From contig JBBSUK010000008.1 in NCBI GenBank assembly GCA_038234975.1, positions 1-43,253 of the forward strand: 43,253 nt of DNA, in the 5' to 3' direction. The position numbers and the translations under genes are program-made. Below, piece by piece: positions 17,984 to 24,768 of this stretch. Origin of the DNA: Schlegelella_A sp038234975 (lineage in GTDB: Bacteria; Pseudomonadota; Gammaproteobacteria; Burkholderiales; Burkholderiaceae_C). The notes under the pieces are model-generated. The model saw nothing but the letters and a program-made list of their open reading frames with translations, did not search any database and was not told where the DNA came from. Positions within the stretch are counted from its first letter, which is position 1, and each line of letters starts with the position of its first letter.

Positions 17984-18625
17984 ATGGATCCAGTTCGATT
18001 GACCCCCGCCGACCGGGTGCTCGCCGGTGTCGGGCAGGCGCTGAGGGCGCTTTCGGGGCGGCCGGTCGCCGCGCGCCCGAGGCCCGCCGACCCGAAACCG
18101 GGCGCCGTGCTCGACGGCGACGCACGGCGCGAGTCCGGCGCGCTGATGCGCGTCAACCACGTCGGCGAAGTCTGTGCCCAGGCGCTCTACAGCGCGCAGG
18201 CCCTGGCGACGTCGAGCGCCGCGCTGCGGCATCGCTTTGAGCAGGCGGCAGCCGAGGAGACCGATCACCTCGCGTGGACCGAGGAGAGGCTGCGCGAGCT
18301 GGGCGCCCGGCCGAGCCTGCTCAACCCGCTGTGGTACGCCGGCTCGTTCGCGATCGGGCTGGTCGCCGGCAGGATCGGCGACGCCGCCAGCCTCGGCTTC
18401 GTCGTCGAGACCGAGCGTCAGGTGGAACGGCACCTGGCCGATCACCTCGACCGCTTGCCGGCGGACGACTTTGCGTCGCGCGCCATCGTTCGGCAGATGA
18501 AGGACGACGAGGCCGAACACGCACTTGCGGCGGAGAACGCCGGTGCAGCGCGCGTGCCCTGGCCGGTGCGCTTGGCCATGAAGGCGGCCGCGCGCGTGAT
18601 GACGACGACCGCCCGCTACGTCTGA
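17984..18625 (+). CDS. coq7: 2-polyprenyl-3-methyl-6-methoxy-1,4-benzoquinol hydroxylase Coq7
   Basis: Di-iron monooxygenase (213 aa) catalysing a late ring hydroxylation in ubiquinone synthesis, at the inner membrane. It replaces UbiF in many betaproteobacteria. The iron ligands are visible: Glu62 in 'VNHVGEVCAQALY', Glu91/92 and His95 in 'AAEETDHLAW', Glu144 in 'ETERQVERH', and Glu176/His179 in 'DDEAEHA'. The middle segment 'LNPLWYAGSFAIGL' is the family's membrane-facing helix. The ATG at 17984 starts the conserved N-terminus; the frame stays open much further upstream but that part is antisense to other genes. Its last ten bases overlap the OsmC-family gene tail to tail. Confidence 0.95.
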   Translation: MDPVRLTPADRVLAGVGQALRALSGRPVAARPRPADPKPGAVLDGDARRESGALMRVNHVGEVCAQALYSAQALATSSAALRHRFEQAAAEETDHLAWTEERLRELGARPSLLNPLWYAGSFAIGLVAGRIGDAASLGFVVETERQVERHLADHLDRLPADDFASRAIVRQMKDDEAEHALAAENAGAARVPWPVRLAMKAAARVMTTTARYV

Positions 18626-19065
18626 GCGGTTTGCGACGCGGCCGTGGCGTCGGCGACGACGACGTGGCTCGTCACGATCTCCGCGGAGCTCGACAGCATC
18701 GCCGTCGCCGAGCAGTAGCGCTCGTGCGACAGGGCAATCGCCCGTTCCACAGTGGCATCGGTCAGGGGGCCCGTGACGGCGAAGTGGAACGCGATTCGCG
18801 TGAAGACCTTCGGGTCGGTTTCAGCGCGGTCGGCCTGCACCGTGACGCGACAGCCGCGCACGTCGTGCCGGCCGCGGCGCAGGATGTGGACGACGTCATA
18901 GGCCATGCAGGCGCCGGTACCGGCGAGCACGGTTTCCATGGGCCGCGGCGCCAGGTTGCGGCCGCCGCCGTCGGGCGCGCCGTCCATCGTCAGGAGATGG
19001 CCGCTGCCGGTCTCGGCGCTGAACGCCATGCCGTTGGCGGCAAGCCAGTCGATCGTGCATTCCAT
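18616..19065 (-). CDS. OsmC/Ohr-family peroxidase-like protein (YhfA subfamily)
   Basis: 149-aa cytoplasmic protein of the OsmC fold. The two redox cysteines of the family are present: 'GTGACMAYDVVHIL' and 'HERYCSATAML'. The N-terminal half 'GSGHLLTMDGAPDGGG' and 'NLAPRPMETVLAG' matches the YhfA-like branch. OsmC and Ohr reduce organic hydroperoxides; the YhfA branch is poorly characterised, so activity is inferred. ATG at 19065 follows an AGGAG site. The gene overlaps coq7 by ten bases at the 3' end, and the nearest terminator on its strand is beyond coq7. Confidence 0.9.
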   Translation of the reverse strand: MECTIDWLAANGMAFSAETGSGHLLTMDGAPDGGGRNLAPRPMETVLAGTGACMAYDVVHILRRGRHDVRGCRVTVQADRAETDPKVFTRIAFHFAVTGPLTDATVERAIALSHERYCSATAMLSSSAEIVTSHVVVADATAASQTAQT

Positions 19066-19092
19066 GGCGACGGCGCTCCTGTGTCGTCTTTG

Positions 19093-19239
19093 TTGCACCG
19101 CAGCAAAATTCGCCCTAGACTGTGATCGAGCGACCCGTGGCCGGCACTTCAGCGAAGCGGCGACCGGTCGCATCGATTGTCTCCTCCACCGCCTTCATGG
19201 GTGGATTCAGCCCAAGGCAGCGATGCCTTGGGCTTTTTT
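19093..19239 (+). ncRNA. Candidate structured small RNA or ilvA leader ending in a strong terminator
   Basis: A possible promoter (TTGCAC at 19093-19098, 17 bases, TAGACT at 19116-19121) would start RNA near 19128. Three hairpins follow: GGCCGG/CCGGTC (19139-19144/19164-19169) with an inner CTTC/GAAG; TCCACC/GGTGGA (19185-19190/19200-19205); and GCCCAAGGCA/TGCCTTGGGC (19210-19219/19224-19233) with a GCGA tetraloop and six T, a textbook terminator. No gene on this strand ends here, so the terminator must belong to a short RNA of about 110 bases or to a regulated leader of ilvA, whose start is 33 bases beyond. A CTCCTCC anti-Shine-Dalgarno sequence (19181-19187) borders hairpin 2. No Ile/Val/Leu/Thr codon run was found, so classical attenuation is not evident. 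Confidence 0.6.
19210..19239 (+). terminator. Rho-independent terminator upstream of ilvA
   Basis: A perfect 10-base stem with a GNRA-type GCGA loop and six T residues (19234-19239). It is the third hairpin of the candidate RNA described for this gap. Any transcript entering ilvA from upstream of 19210 must pass it. Confidence 0.92.
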
Positions 19240-19271
19240 ACGCGGCGGTGGCAGCGCGAGCGGGCCCTATC

Positions 19272-20891
19272 ATGCGCCGCCGCGCCTTGCCGGCTTCGAA
19301 CGACCGCGCATGGCCGCACCTTCCCGCCCGGCGGCCGCTCCCCGTCGCACCGCTCCGAAACGCCGGCCCCCCCCGGCCGCCGCTCGCCGGCTACCTGCAG
19401 AAGATCCTGACGGCGCGCGTCTACGACGTCGCCGTGGAGACCGCGCTCGAAGACGCGCCGAAGCTGTCGGCCCGGCTCGGTAACCACGTGCTGCTCAAGC
19501 GCGAGGACACCCAGCAGGTGTTCAGCTTCAAGCTGCGCGGCGCCTACAACAAGATGGCCCACCTGCCGGCCGACGCGCTGGCGCGCGGCGTGATCTGCGC
19601 CTCGGCAGGCAACCACGCGCAGGGCGTGGCGCTGGCGGCGCGGCGGCTCGGCTGTCGGGCGCTCGTGGTCATGCCGACGACGACGCCGGCGCTCAAGGTC
19701 GACGCCGTACGTGCCCTCGGCGCCGAGGTCGTCCTGCATGGCGACAGCTACAGCGATGCACAGGCCCGGGCCGACGAGCTGCAGGCCGAGCGCAGCCTGA
19801 CTTTCGTCCATCCGTTCGACGACCCGTACGTGATTGCCGGCCAGGGGACGATCGCCATGGAGCTGCTGCGCCAGCACCCCGGCCCGATCGACGCCGTGTT
19901 CGTTCCCGTCGGCGGCGGCGGCCTGATCTCCGGCATCGCCGCCTATCTGAAGGCGGTACGACCCTCGATCCGGGTGATCGGCGTGCAGACCGTGGACTCC
20001 GACGCGATGCTGCGCTCGGTCCGCGCCGGCCGGCGCGTCACGCTGGCCGACGTCGGGCTGTTCTCGGACGGCACCGCCGTGAAGCGGGTCGGCCGGGAGA
20101 CGCTCAGGCTGGCGCGGGCACTGGTCGACGATTGGGTCGTCGTCGACACCGATGCAGCATGCGCCGCGATCAAGGACGTATTCGAGGACACGCGCAGCAT
20201 CCTGGAACCGGCCGGCGCGCTCGGCGTCGCCGCGATCAAGCAGTACGCGCAGGCACACCCGTCGCGCGGGCGCACCTGGGTCGCGATCACGTGCGGCGCC
20301 AACATGAACTTCGACCGGCTGCGCTTCGTCGCCGAGCGGGCCGAGGTCGGCGAGGAGCGCGAGGCCCTGTTCGCCGTGACGATTCCCGAGGAACGCGGCA
20401 GCTTCAGACGCTTCTGCGAGCTGCTCGGTCCGCGCGCCGTGACCGAGTTCAACTACCGCATCTCCGACGCACTGACGGCGCACGTCTTCGTCGGCATTGC
20501 CACCGTCGACCGGGCCGAGTCGTCGCGGCTGGCGGCGCGGTTCGAGGCGAACGGCTTCGCCACCCTCGACCTCACCGGCGACGAGCTCGCCAAGGAGCAC
20601 CTGCGCCACCTGGTCGGCGGCCGCAGCGCGCTGGCCGAAGACGAACGCCTGTTCCGCTTCGTCTTTCCCGAACGCCCCGGCGCGCTGATGCGCTTCCTCT
20701 CGAGCATGCCCAAGGCGTGGAACATCAGCCTCTTCCACTACCGCAACCAGGGTGCCGACCACGGCCGCATCCTCGTTGGCATGCAGGTGCCGCCGGCGAG
20801 TGAGGAGGCCCTGCAGGCCTTCCTCGGGTCGCTGGGCTATCCGTACGCCGACGAGAGCACGAACCCGGCGTACCGTTTGTTCCTGCGCTGA
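19272..20891 (+). CDS. ilvA: Threonine ammonia-lyase, biosynthetic
   Basis: PLP enzyme (539 aa) deaminating threonine to 2-oxobutanoate, the first step of isoleucine synthesis. The conserved part begins at about residue 39 ('LAGYLQKILTARVYDVA'). The PLP lysine is Lys87 in 'FSFKLRGAYNK', the Gly-rich phosphate loop is 'VPVGGGGLISG', and two ACT-like regulatory domains fill about 370-539 ('FRRFCELLGPRAVTEFNYR', 'FVFPERPGALMRFL'), which bind isoleucine/valine in the family. The start is uncertain: ATG at 19272 gives a 38-residue Arg/Pro-rich leader that most relatives lack. Another ATG at 19310 is out of frame unless one C is removed from the C8 run at 19367-19374. Confidence 0.95.
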   Translation: MRRRALPASNDRAWPHLPARRPLPVAPLRNAGPPRPPLAGYLQKILTARVYDVAVETALEDAPKLSARLGNHVLLKREDTQQVFSFKLRGAYNKMAHLPADALARGVICASAGNHAQGVALAARRLGCRALVVMPTTTPALKVDAVRALGAEVVLHGDSYSDAQARADELQAERSLTFVHPFDDPYVIAGQGTIAMELLRQHPGPIDAVFVPVGGGGLISGIAAYLKAVRPSIRVIGVQTVDSDAMLRSVRAGRRVTLADVGLFSDGTAVKRVGRETLRLARALVDDWVVVDTDAACAAIKDVFEDTRSILEPAGALGVAAIKQYAQAHPSRGRTWVAITCGANMNFDRLRFVAERAEVGEEREALFAVTIPEERGSFRRFCELLGPRAVTEFNYRISDALTAHVFVGIATVDRAESSRLAARFEANGFATLDLTGDELAKEHLRHLVGGRSALAEDERLFRFVFPERPGALMRFLSSMPKAWNISLFHYRNQGADHGRILVGMQVPPASEEALQAFLGSLGYPYADESTNPAYRLFLR

Positions 20892-20931
20892 AGCGTGGAC
20901 CGAGGCAGCGCGGCTGCTGCTCGCAGCGGCG

Positions 20932-21636
20932 TCACTGGGTGCGGAAGTTGTCGGCGGAAGGCGCGTTCGGGTTCACGGGAGCGGCGGCACCGGCCGGTGC
21001 GGGCTGAACGCCCGGCGCGGCCATCGACGGCGGCATGCCCGGGGCGGCAGGCGGCGGCACGGCTTGAATCGCCGGCGGCAACGGCTTGGGAACGAAGGGA
21101 GTCGGAAGCTGAGCGCCGGGGATCGGCGGCGGGGTGAACGACCCGCCTGGCGGGGGGGTGAACGACGCCCCGGGCGGAGGCAGCGTACCGGTGGCAGGCG
21201 GCGGCAACGCGGGGAGCTCCAGCAGCGTGCTGTTTCCGCCACCAGCGGGTCCGACCGACGCGGTGCGCAGGCTGACCGCCTGGATCACCATGTCGCCGTC
21301 GATGCGCGCGCCGACGGGATAGGCCTTGGCCGGCTTGCCGTCGACGGCGATGAGGGCCAGGCCGTAGCGCCCTTCCCCCTGCTGCGCACCCTTGGGTGCC
21401 ATGACGCCAACGAGCCGGTAACGCGACGGTGCCTCGGCCGGCGTCTCGGCGGATGCGACGACGATCGGCGGCGCGCCGAACAGACGCGCGAGATCGCCGC
21501 GCAGGGGCGCCGAGCGCTCGACGGCGACGGCGTAAGGCGGCATCGTCGACCCCGACGCGCCCAGGCGCAGCGCCCAGAACACCGCCGTCGCGGCGACGAT
21601 CGACCAGATCACGAACGCTGACAGGCGTGCGTACAT
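20932..21636 (-). CDS. gspC: Type II secretion system inner-membrane protein GspC
   Basis: Bitopic inner-membrane protein (234 aa) that links the T2SS platform to the GspD secretin. Residues 1-25 form the N-terminal membrane helix ('LSAFVIWSIVAATAVFWALRL'-type). The homology region follows ('YRLVGVMAPKG', 'YGLALIAVDGKPAKAYPVG'), which contacts GspD N0. There is no PDZ domain; the C-terminus is a Pro/Gly-rich tail with a tandem 'SFTPPP' repeat, as in several betaproteobacteria. ATG at 21636 begins MYARLSAF; an in-frame ATG at 21657 (MVDDNRP) is the alternative. GATAAT lies six bases before the chosen ATG, so its mRNA may be leaderless. It is divergent from gspG. Confidence 0.88.
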   Translation of the reverse strand: MYARLSAFVIWSIVAATAVFWALRLGASGSTMPPYAVAVERSAPLRGDLARLFGAPPIVVASAETPAEAPSRYRLVGVMAPKGAQQGEGRYGLALIAVDGKPAKAYPVGARIDGDMVIQAVSLRTASVGPAGGGNSTLLELPALPPPATGTLPPPGASFTPPPGGSFTPPPIPGAQLPTPFVPKPLPPAIQAVPPPAAPGMPPSMAAPGVQPAPAGAAAPVNPNAPSADNFRTQ

Positions 21637-21704
21637 GGGCCGATTATCATCGACCATTGCCCCAGGCCGGCGCCCCGCCGGGCCTCGTGCGGCAGGACTC
21701 CACG

Positions 21705-22163
21705 ATGCCATTGCAAACGTTTCGACACGCCAGCGCGCGCCGGGTGCGGCACGGGATCCGGCGCGGCTTCACGCTGATCGAGCTGATGGTCGTGCTCGTC
21801 ATCATCGGCGTGCTCGCCGCTCTGATCGTCCCGAACATGCTCGACCGCGCCGACGATGCGCGTGTCACCGCGGCGCGCACCGACGTCAACAACCTGATGC
21901 AGGCGCTCAAGCTCTACAAGCTCGACAACCTGCGCTACCCGAGCGGCGAGCAGGGGTTGCAGGCGCTGGTCGTCAAGCCGACGACCGGCACGATCCCGCC
22001 GAGCTGGCGTCCCTACCTCGACAAGCTGCCGAGCGATCCCTGGGCGCATCCGTACCAGTACTCGAACCCGGGGCTGAAGGGCGAGATCGACGTCTACAGC
22101 TTCGGCGCCGATGGCGTGGCAGGCGGCGAAGGCCGCGATGCGGACATCGGAAGCTGGCAGTAG
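21705..22163 (+). CDS. gspG: Type II secretion major pseudopilin GspG
   Basis: Main subunit of the T2SS pseudopilus (152 aa). The prepilin peptidase site is G21-FTLIE with Glu26 at mature position 5, followed by the hydrophobic helix 'LMVVLVIIGVLAALIVPNML'. The C-terminal domain has the GspG marks 'LDNLRYPSGEQGLQALV', 'SDPWAHPYQY' and 'FGADGVAGGEGRDADIGSW' (calcium-binding loop). The 20-residue leader is longer than average. AGGA lies about eight bases before the ATG at 21705. It opens the eleven-gene plus-strand operon. Confidence 0.96.
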   Translation: MPLQTFRHASARRVRHGIRRGFTLIELMVVLVIIGVLAALIVPNMLDRADDARVTAARTDVNNLMQALKLYKLDNLRYPSGEQGLQALVVKPTTGTIPPSWRPYLDKLPSDPWAHPYQYSNPGLKGEIDVYSFGADGVAGGEGRDADIGSWQ

Positions 22164-22201
22164 AGGGCCTTCCCTCTACAGCCGTTTCGACGCATAGGGC
22201 T

Positions 22202-22651
22202 GTGCGAGCGCGAGGGTTCACGCTGGTCGAGTTGCTGGTCGTCGTCGCGTTGATCGCGATCGCGACGGGCGTGCTGACGCTGTCGTTGCGCGACCCTGCC
22301 GAGTCGCGGCTCGAACAGGAGGCGGCGCGGCTCGTGGCGCTGCTGGAAGCGGCGCGGGCGCAGGCCCGCTCGTCGGGCATCGCGGCGAGCTGGGAGCCGC
22401 TCTCCGACCAGCCCGACCATGCGGGCTTTCGCTTCGTCGGCACCGCCGACGATCCGCCGTTGCCACGCAACTGGCTCGACCCCGAGACCGGCGCGCAGGT
22501 GATCGGCGCGCGGGCGGTGACCCTCGGGCCGGAGCCGCTGATCGGCGAGCAGCGGATCGTGCTGCGCCTGGGCGACCGGCGGCTGGCGCTGGCGACCGAC
22601 GGCATCGGCCCGTTCCAGGTCGAGAACAGCGCCGAGCCGGCCAAGCCGTGA
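22202..22651 (+). CDS. gspH: Type II secretion minor pseudopilin GspH
   Basis: Minor pseudopilin (149 aa). The cleavage site G5-FTLVE with Glu at +5 comes right after the GTG start at 22202, preceded by AGGG at five bases. The body is typical of GspH ('RLVALLEAARAQARSSGI', 'RQRIVLRLGDRRLALATDGIGPF'-type C-terminus). Thirty-eight bases separate it from gspG, and its stop overlaps gspI (GTGA). Minor pseudopilins H-I-J-K form the tip of the pseudopilus. Confidence 0.9.
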   Translation: MRARGFTLVELLVVVALIAIATGVLTLSLRDPAESRLEQEAARLVALLEAARAQARSSGIAASWEPLSDQPDHAGFRFVGTADDPPLPRNWLDPETGAQVIGARAVTLGPEPLIGEQRIVLRLGDRRLALATDGIGPFQVENSAEPAKP

Positions 22652-23019
22652 GCGCTCCGGTTCGCGATTCGGTCGGCGGCTTCACGCTCGTCGAGGTGCT
22701 GGTGGCGCTGGCGATCGTCGCGGTGACGGTCGGCGCCGGCATCCGCGCCGCCGGCGCCCTCACCAACAACACGGCCCGCCTCGCCGAGGTGACGGCGGCG
22801 CAGTGGTGTGCCGACAACCAGCTCACCGGGCTCAAGCTCGCCAATCCGTTCCCCGACATCGGCACCGGCGATTTCGCCTGCGACCAGCTCGGCCGCACCT
22901 ATGCCGGCAAGCTGGTCGTGCGGACGACGCCGAACCCGAATTTCCGCCGCGTCGACGCGCAGGTGCTCGACGAGAAGGGCACGCCGATCATCATCCTGTC
23001 GACGATCGCGAGGCGGTGA
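22648..23019 (+). CDS. gspI: Type II secretion minor pseudopilin GspI
   Basis: Minor pseudopilin of 123 aa. The leader 'MSAPVRDSVGG' is followed by the cleaved N-terminus FTLVEVLVALAIVAV with Glu at +5. The C-terminal domain has 'AAQWCADNQLTGLKLANPFPDIG' and a second Cys ('DFACDQLG'), the pair usual in GspI. GTG at 22648 overlaps the gspH stop by GTGA, and its own stop shares an A with the gspJ ATG (TGATG). Confidence 0.93.
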   Translation: MSAPVRDSVGGFTLVEVLVALAIVAVTVGAGIRAAGALTNNTARLAEVTAAQWCADNQLTGLKLANPFPDIGTGDFACDQLGRTYAGKLVVRTTPNPNFRRVDAQVLDEKGTPIIILSTIARR

Positions 23020-23624
23020 TGGACAGAACACCACGACTGCGACCGCGCGGCTTTACCCTCGTCGAGGTGCTGGTCGCGATCGTCGTCATGGCGGTGATGT
23101 CGCTGATGGCGTGGCAGGGCGTCGACGGCATCGTGCGCACGCGCGAGATCAGCCAGTCGAAGATGGAGCAGACGCTGCGCCTGGAAACGGTCATCGCGCA
23201 GTGGGAGCAGGACCTGGCACAGGTGCAGGAGAACGTCGGCGTCGTCGACGCGCTCAGTTGCGACGGCCAGGCGTTGCGCCTGACGCGCCGCACCGACGCC
23301 GGCATGCAGGTCATCGAATGGGCGCTGTGGCCGTCGGACAACGGGATGGTCTGGAAGCGCTGGGCGAGCGTGCCGACGACGAGCCAGAACGCGCTGCGCG
23401 AGAGCTGGTTCCAGACGCTGCAGTTCCAGGGCAACGAGCCCGGCCAGCTGCGCACGATCGACGGCGTCCAGCAGTGGCAGATCTACTTCTGGCGCGGCAA
23501 CAGTTGGAGCAACTGCCAATCGAGCGGCAACGGCCTGCCCTCGGCGGTGCGCCTCACGCTCGACTTCGGGCCGCAGAGCGGCCTGTCGGGAACGCTCGTG
23601 CGCGACGTGCTGCTCACGCCATGA
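23019..23624 (+). CDS. gspJ: Type II secretion minor pseudopilin GspJ
   Basis: Minor pseudopilin of 201 aa. The leader MDRTPRLRPRG precedes FTLVEVLVAIVVMAVMS with Glu at +5; then 'SKMEQTLRLETVIAQWEQDL', 'LRLTRRTDAGMQVIEWAL' and 'LRESWFQTLQFQGNEPGQL' match the GspJ family order. Start ATG at 23019 overlaps the gspI stop; the stop overlaps gspK (ATGA). GspJ joins GspI and GspK in the tip complex. Confidence 0.93.
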   Translation: MDRTPRLRPRGFTLVEVLVAIVVMAVMSLMAWQGVDGIVRTREISQSKMEQTLRLETVIAQWEQDLAQVQENVGVVDALSCDGQALRLTRRTDAGMQVIEWALWPSDNGMVWKRWASVPTTSQNALRESWFQTLQFQGNEPGQLRTIDGVQQWQIYFWRGNSWSNCQSSGNGLPSAVRLTLDFGPQSGLSGTLVRDVLLTP

Positions 23625-24610
23625 AGCGCACATGTCGTCCGCTTCGACAGCACGGCGCCGCGCTGCTCACCGCGATGATCATCGTCGCCCTGATCGCGAC
23701 GCTGGCGGCGTCGATGCTTTGGCAGCAGTGGCGCGCGGTGCAGGTCGAGGCGGCCGAGCGCGAGCGCACGCAGTCGGCGTGGATCCTCGCCGGTGCGCTC
23801 GACTGGGCCCGGCTCATCCTGCGCGAGGACGGCAAGGCGAGCCGCGGCAACCCGGTCGACCACCTCGGCGAACCGTGGGCCGTGCCGCTCGAGGAAGCGC
23901 GCCTGTCGAGTTTTCTCGCCTCCGACAAGGGCCCGATCGAGGATGCACCCGACGCCTTCCTCTCCGGCGAGATCAGCGACGCGACCGCGCGCTACAACCT
24001 CACCAACCTCGTGCAGGGTGGACAGATCGTGCCGATCGAGCTCACGTCGCTGCGCAACCTGTGCCAGAGCGTGGGCGTCAACGTCGACGTCGCCGACCGG
24101 ATCGCCACCGGACTGAAGGACGCGACGCCGCCGACGCCCGGCGTGCCGGCGGCGAGTGGCGCCGCGCCTCGCTCGCCCAACCCGCCGCTCCTTCCGGTCT
24201 GGACCCACGACCTCGGCTGGCTCGGCATCGACGCCGAGTCGGTGCGGGCGCTCGAGCCCTACGTCGTGATCCTGCCGACACAGACCTATCCAAACGTCAA
24301 CACCGCGTCGCGCGAGGTGCTCGCCGCGTCGATCCAGGGGATGGACGCGGGCTCGGCCGAACGCGTCGTGCAGGCGCGGCAGCGAGCTCCCCTGGGCAAC
24401 GTCAAGGACCTGATCGCGCTGACGGGGATCGATCCGGCCGCGGTCAGCCGCGCCATGGTCTCTTCGGAGTACTTCGAGGTGAAGGGCCGGCTGCGACTCG
24501 GCCAGGTCGTCCTGGAGCAGCGTTCGATCGTGCATCGCAACCCCGGCAACAACCAGGTCGTCGTGGTGCGGCGCGAGCGCAGTCCCGGTCGCGACACCCG
24601 CGACCGCTGA
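23621..24610 (+). CDS. gspK: Type II secretion minor pseudopilin GspK
   Basis: Large minor pseudopilin (329 aa) capping the pseudopilus. The processing site is G12-AALLT: Thr, not Glu, at mature position 5, which is normal for GspK. The hydrophobic helix 'AMIIVALIATLAASML' is followed by 'QSAWILAGALDWARLILRED', 'SDATARYNLTNLV' and a helix-hairpin-helix-like segment ('NVKDLIALTGIDPAAVSRAM'). A Pro-rich loop near residue 170 is low complexity. ATG at 23621 overlaps the gspJ stop. A 158-base gap follows before gspL. Confidence 0.93.
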   Translation: MKRTCRPLRQHGAALLTAMIIVALIATLAASMLWQQWRAVQVEAAERERTQSAWILAGALDWARLILREDGKASRGNPVDHLGEPWAVPLEEARLSSFLASDKGPIEDAPDAFLSGEISDATARYNLTNLVQGGQIVPIELTSLRNLCQSVGVNVDVADRIATGLKDATPPTPGVPAASGAAPRSPNPPLLPVWTHDLGWLGIDAESVRALEPYVVILPTQTYPNVNTASREVLAASIQGMDAGSAERVVQARQRAPLGNVKDLIALTGIDPAAVSRAMVSSEYFEVKGRLRLGQVVLEQRSIVHRNPGNNQVVVVRRERSPGRDTRDR

Positions 24611-24684
24611 CCCGCGGCCCGGAACCTGTCGGCCCCGCGGCCGCTCGAAGGTCGACCAAACGAGAAACAGTTCTGCGAAGGCGC

Positions 24685-24701
24685 TACAAGTGCATCTTGT
24701 A
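24685..24701. repeat. 17-base dyad upstream of gspL
   Basis: TACAAG (24685-24690) and CTTGTA (24696-24701) are perfect complements around a TGCAT centre. The element lies 38 bases before a TAGAAT -10-like sequence in the only sizeable gap within the T2SS operon, so it could be an operator or a small hairpin. No regulator family is assigned. Confidence 0.45.
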
Positions 24702-24738
24702 AGTCTTTGATTGCCAAGGTTTTCGCTTCCCCGGCTCC

Positions 24739-24744
24739 TAGAAT
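24739..24744 (+). promoter_or_regulatory. Possible -10 box of an internal promoter for gspL onward
   Basis: TAGAAT lies 25 bases before the gspL ATG. A -35 at 17 bases (AAGGTT) is poor; TTGCCA exists but at 22 bases. The base composition of the 24660-24730 stretch drops compared with the flanking genes, which fits a regulatory region. Confidence 0.35.
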
Positions 24745-24768
24745 GAAGGCGCCCAAGCGCGCCCCTCG

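Noticed and set aside
19122..19240. Leader peptide for classical ilv attenuation
   Set aside because: The short frames in this leader have no run of Ile, Val, Leu or Thr codons, so ribosome-stalling control is not supported.
19310..19376. ilvA start at ATG 19310
   Set aside because: It is out of frame with the enzyme in the sequence given and would need loss of one C in the C8 run; G/C at third positions favours the 19272 frame.
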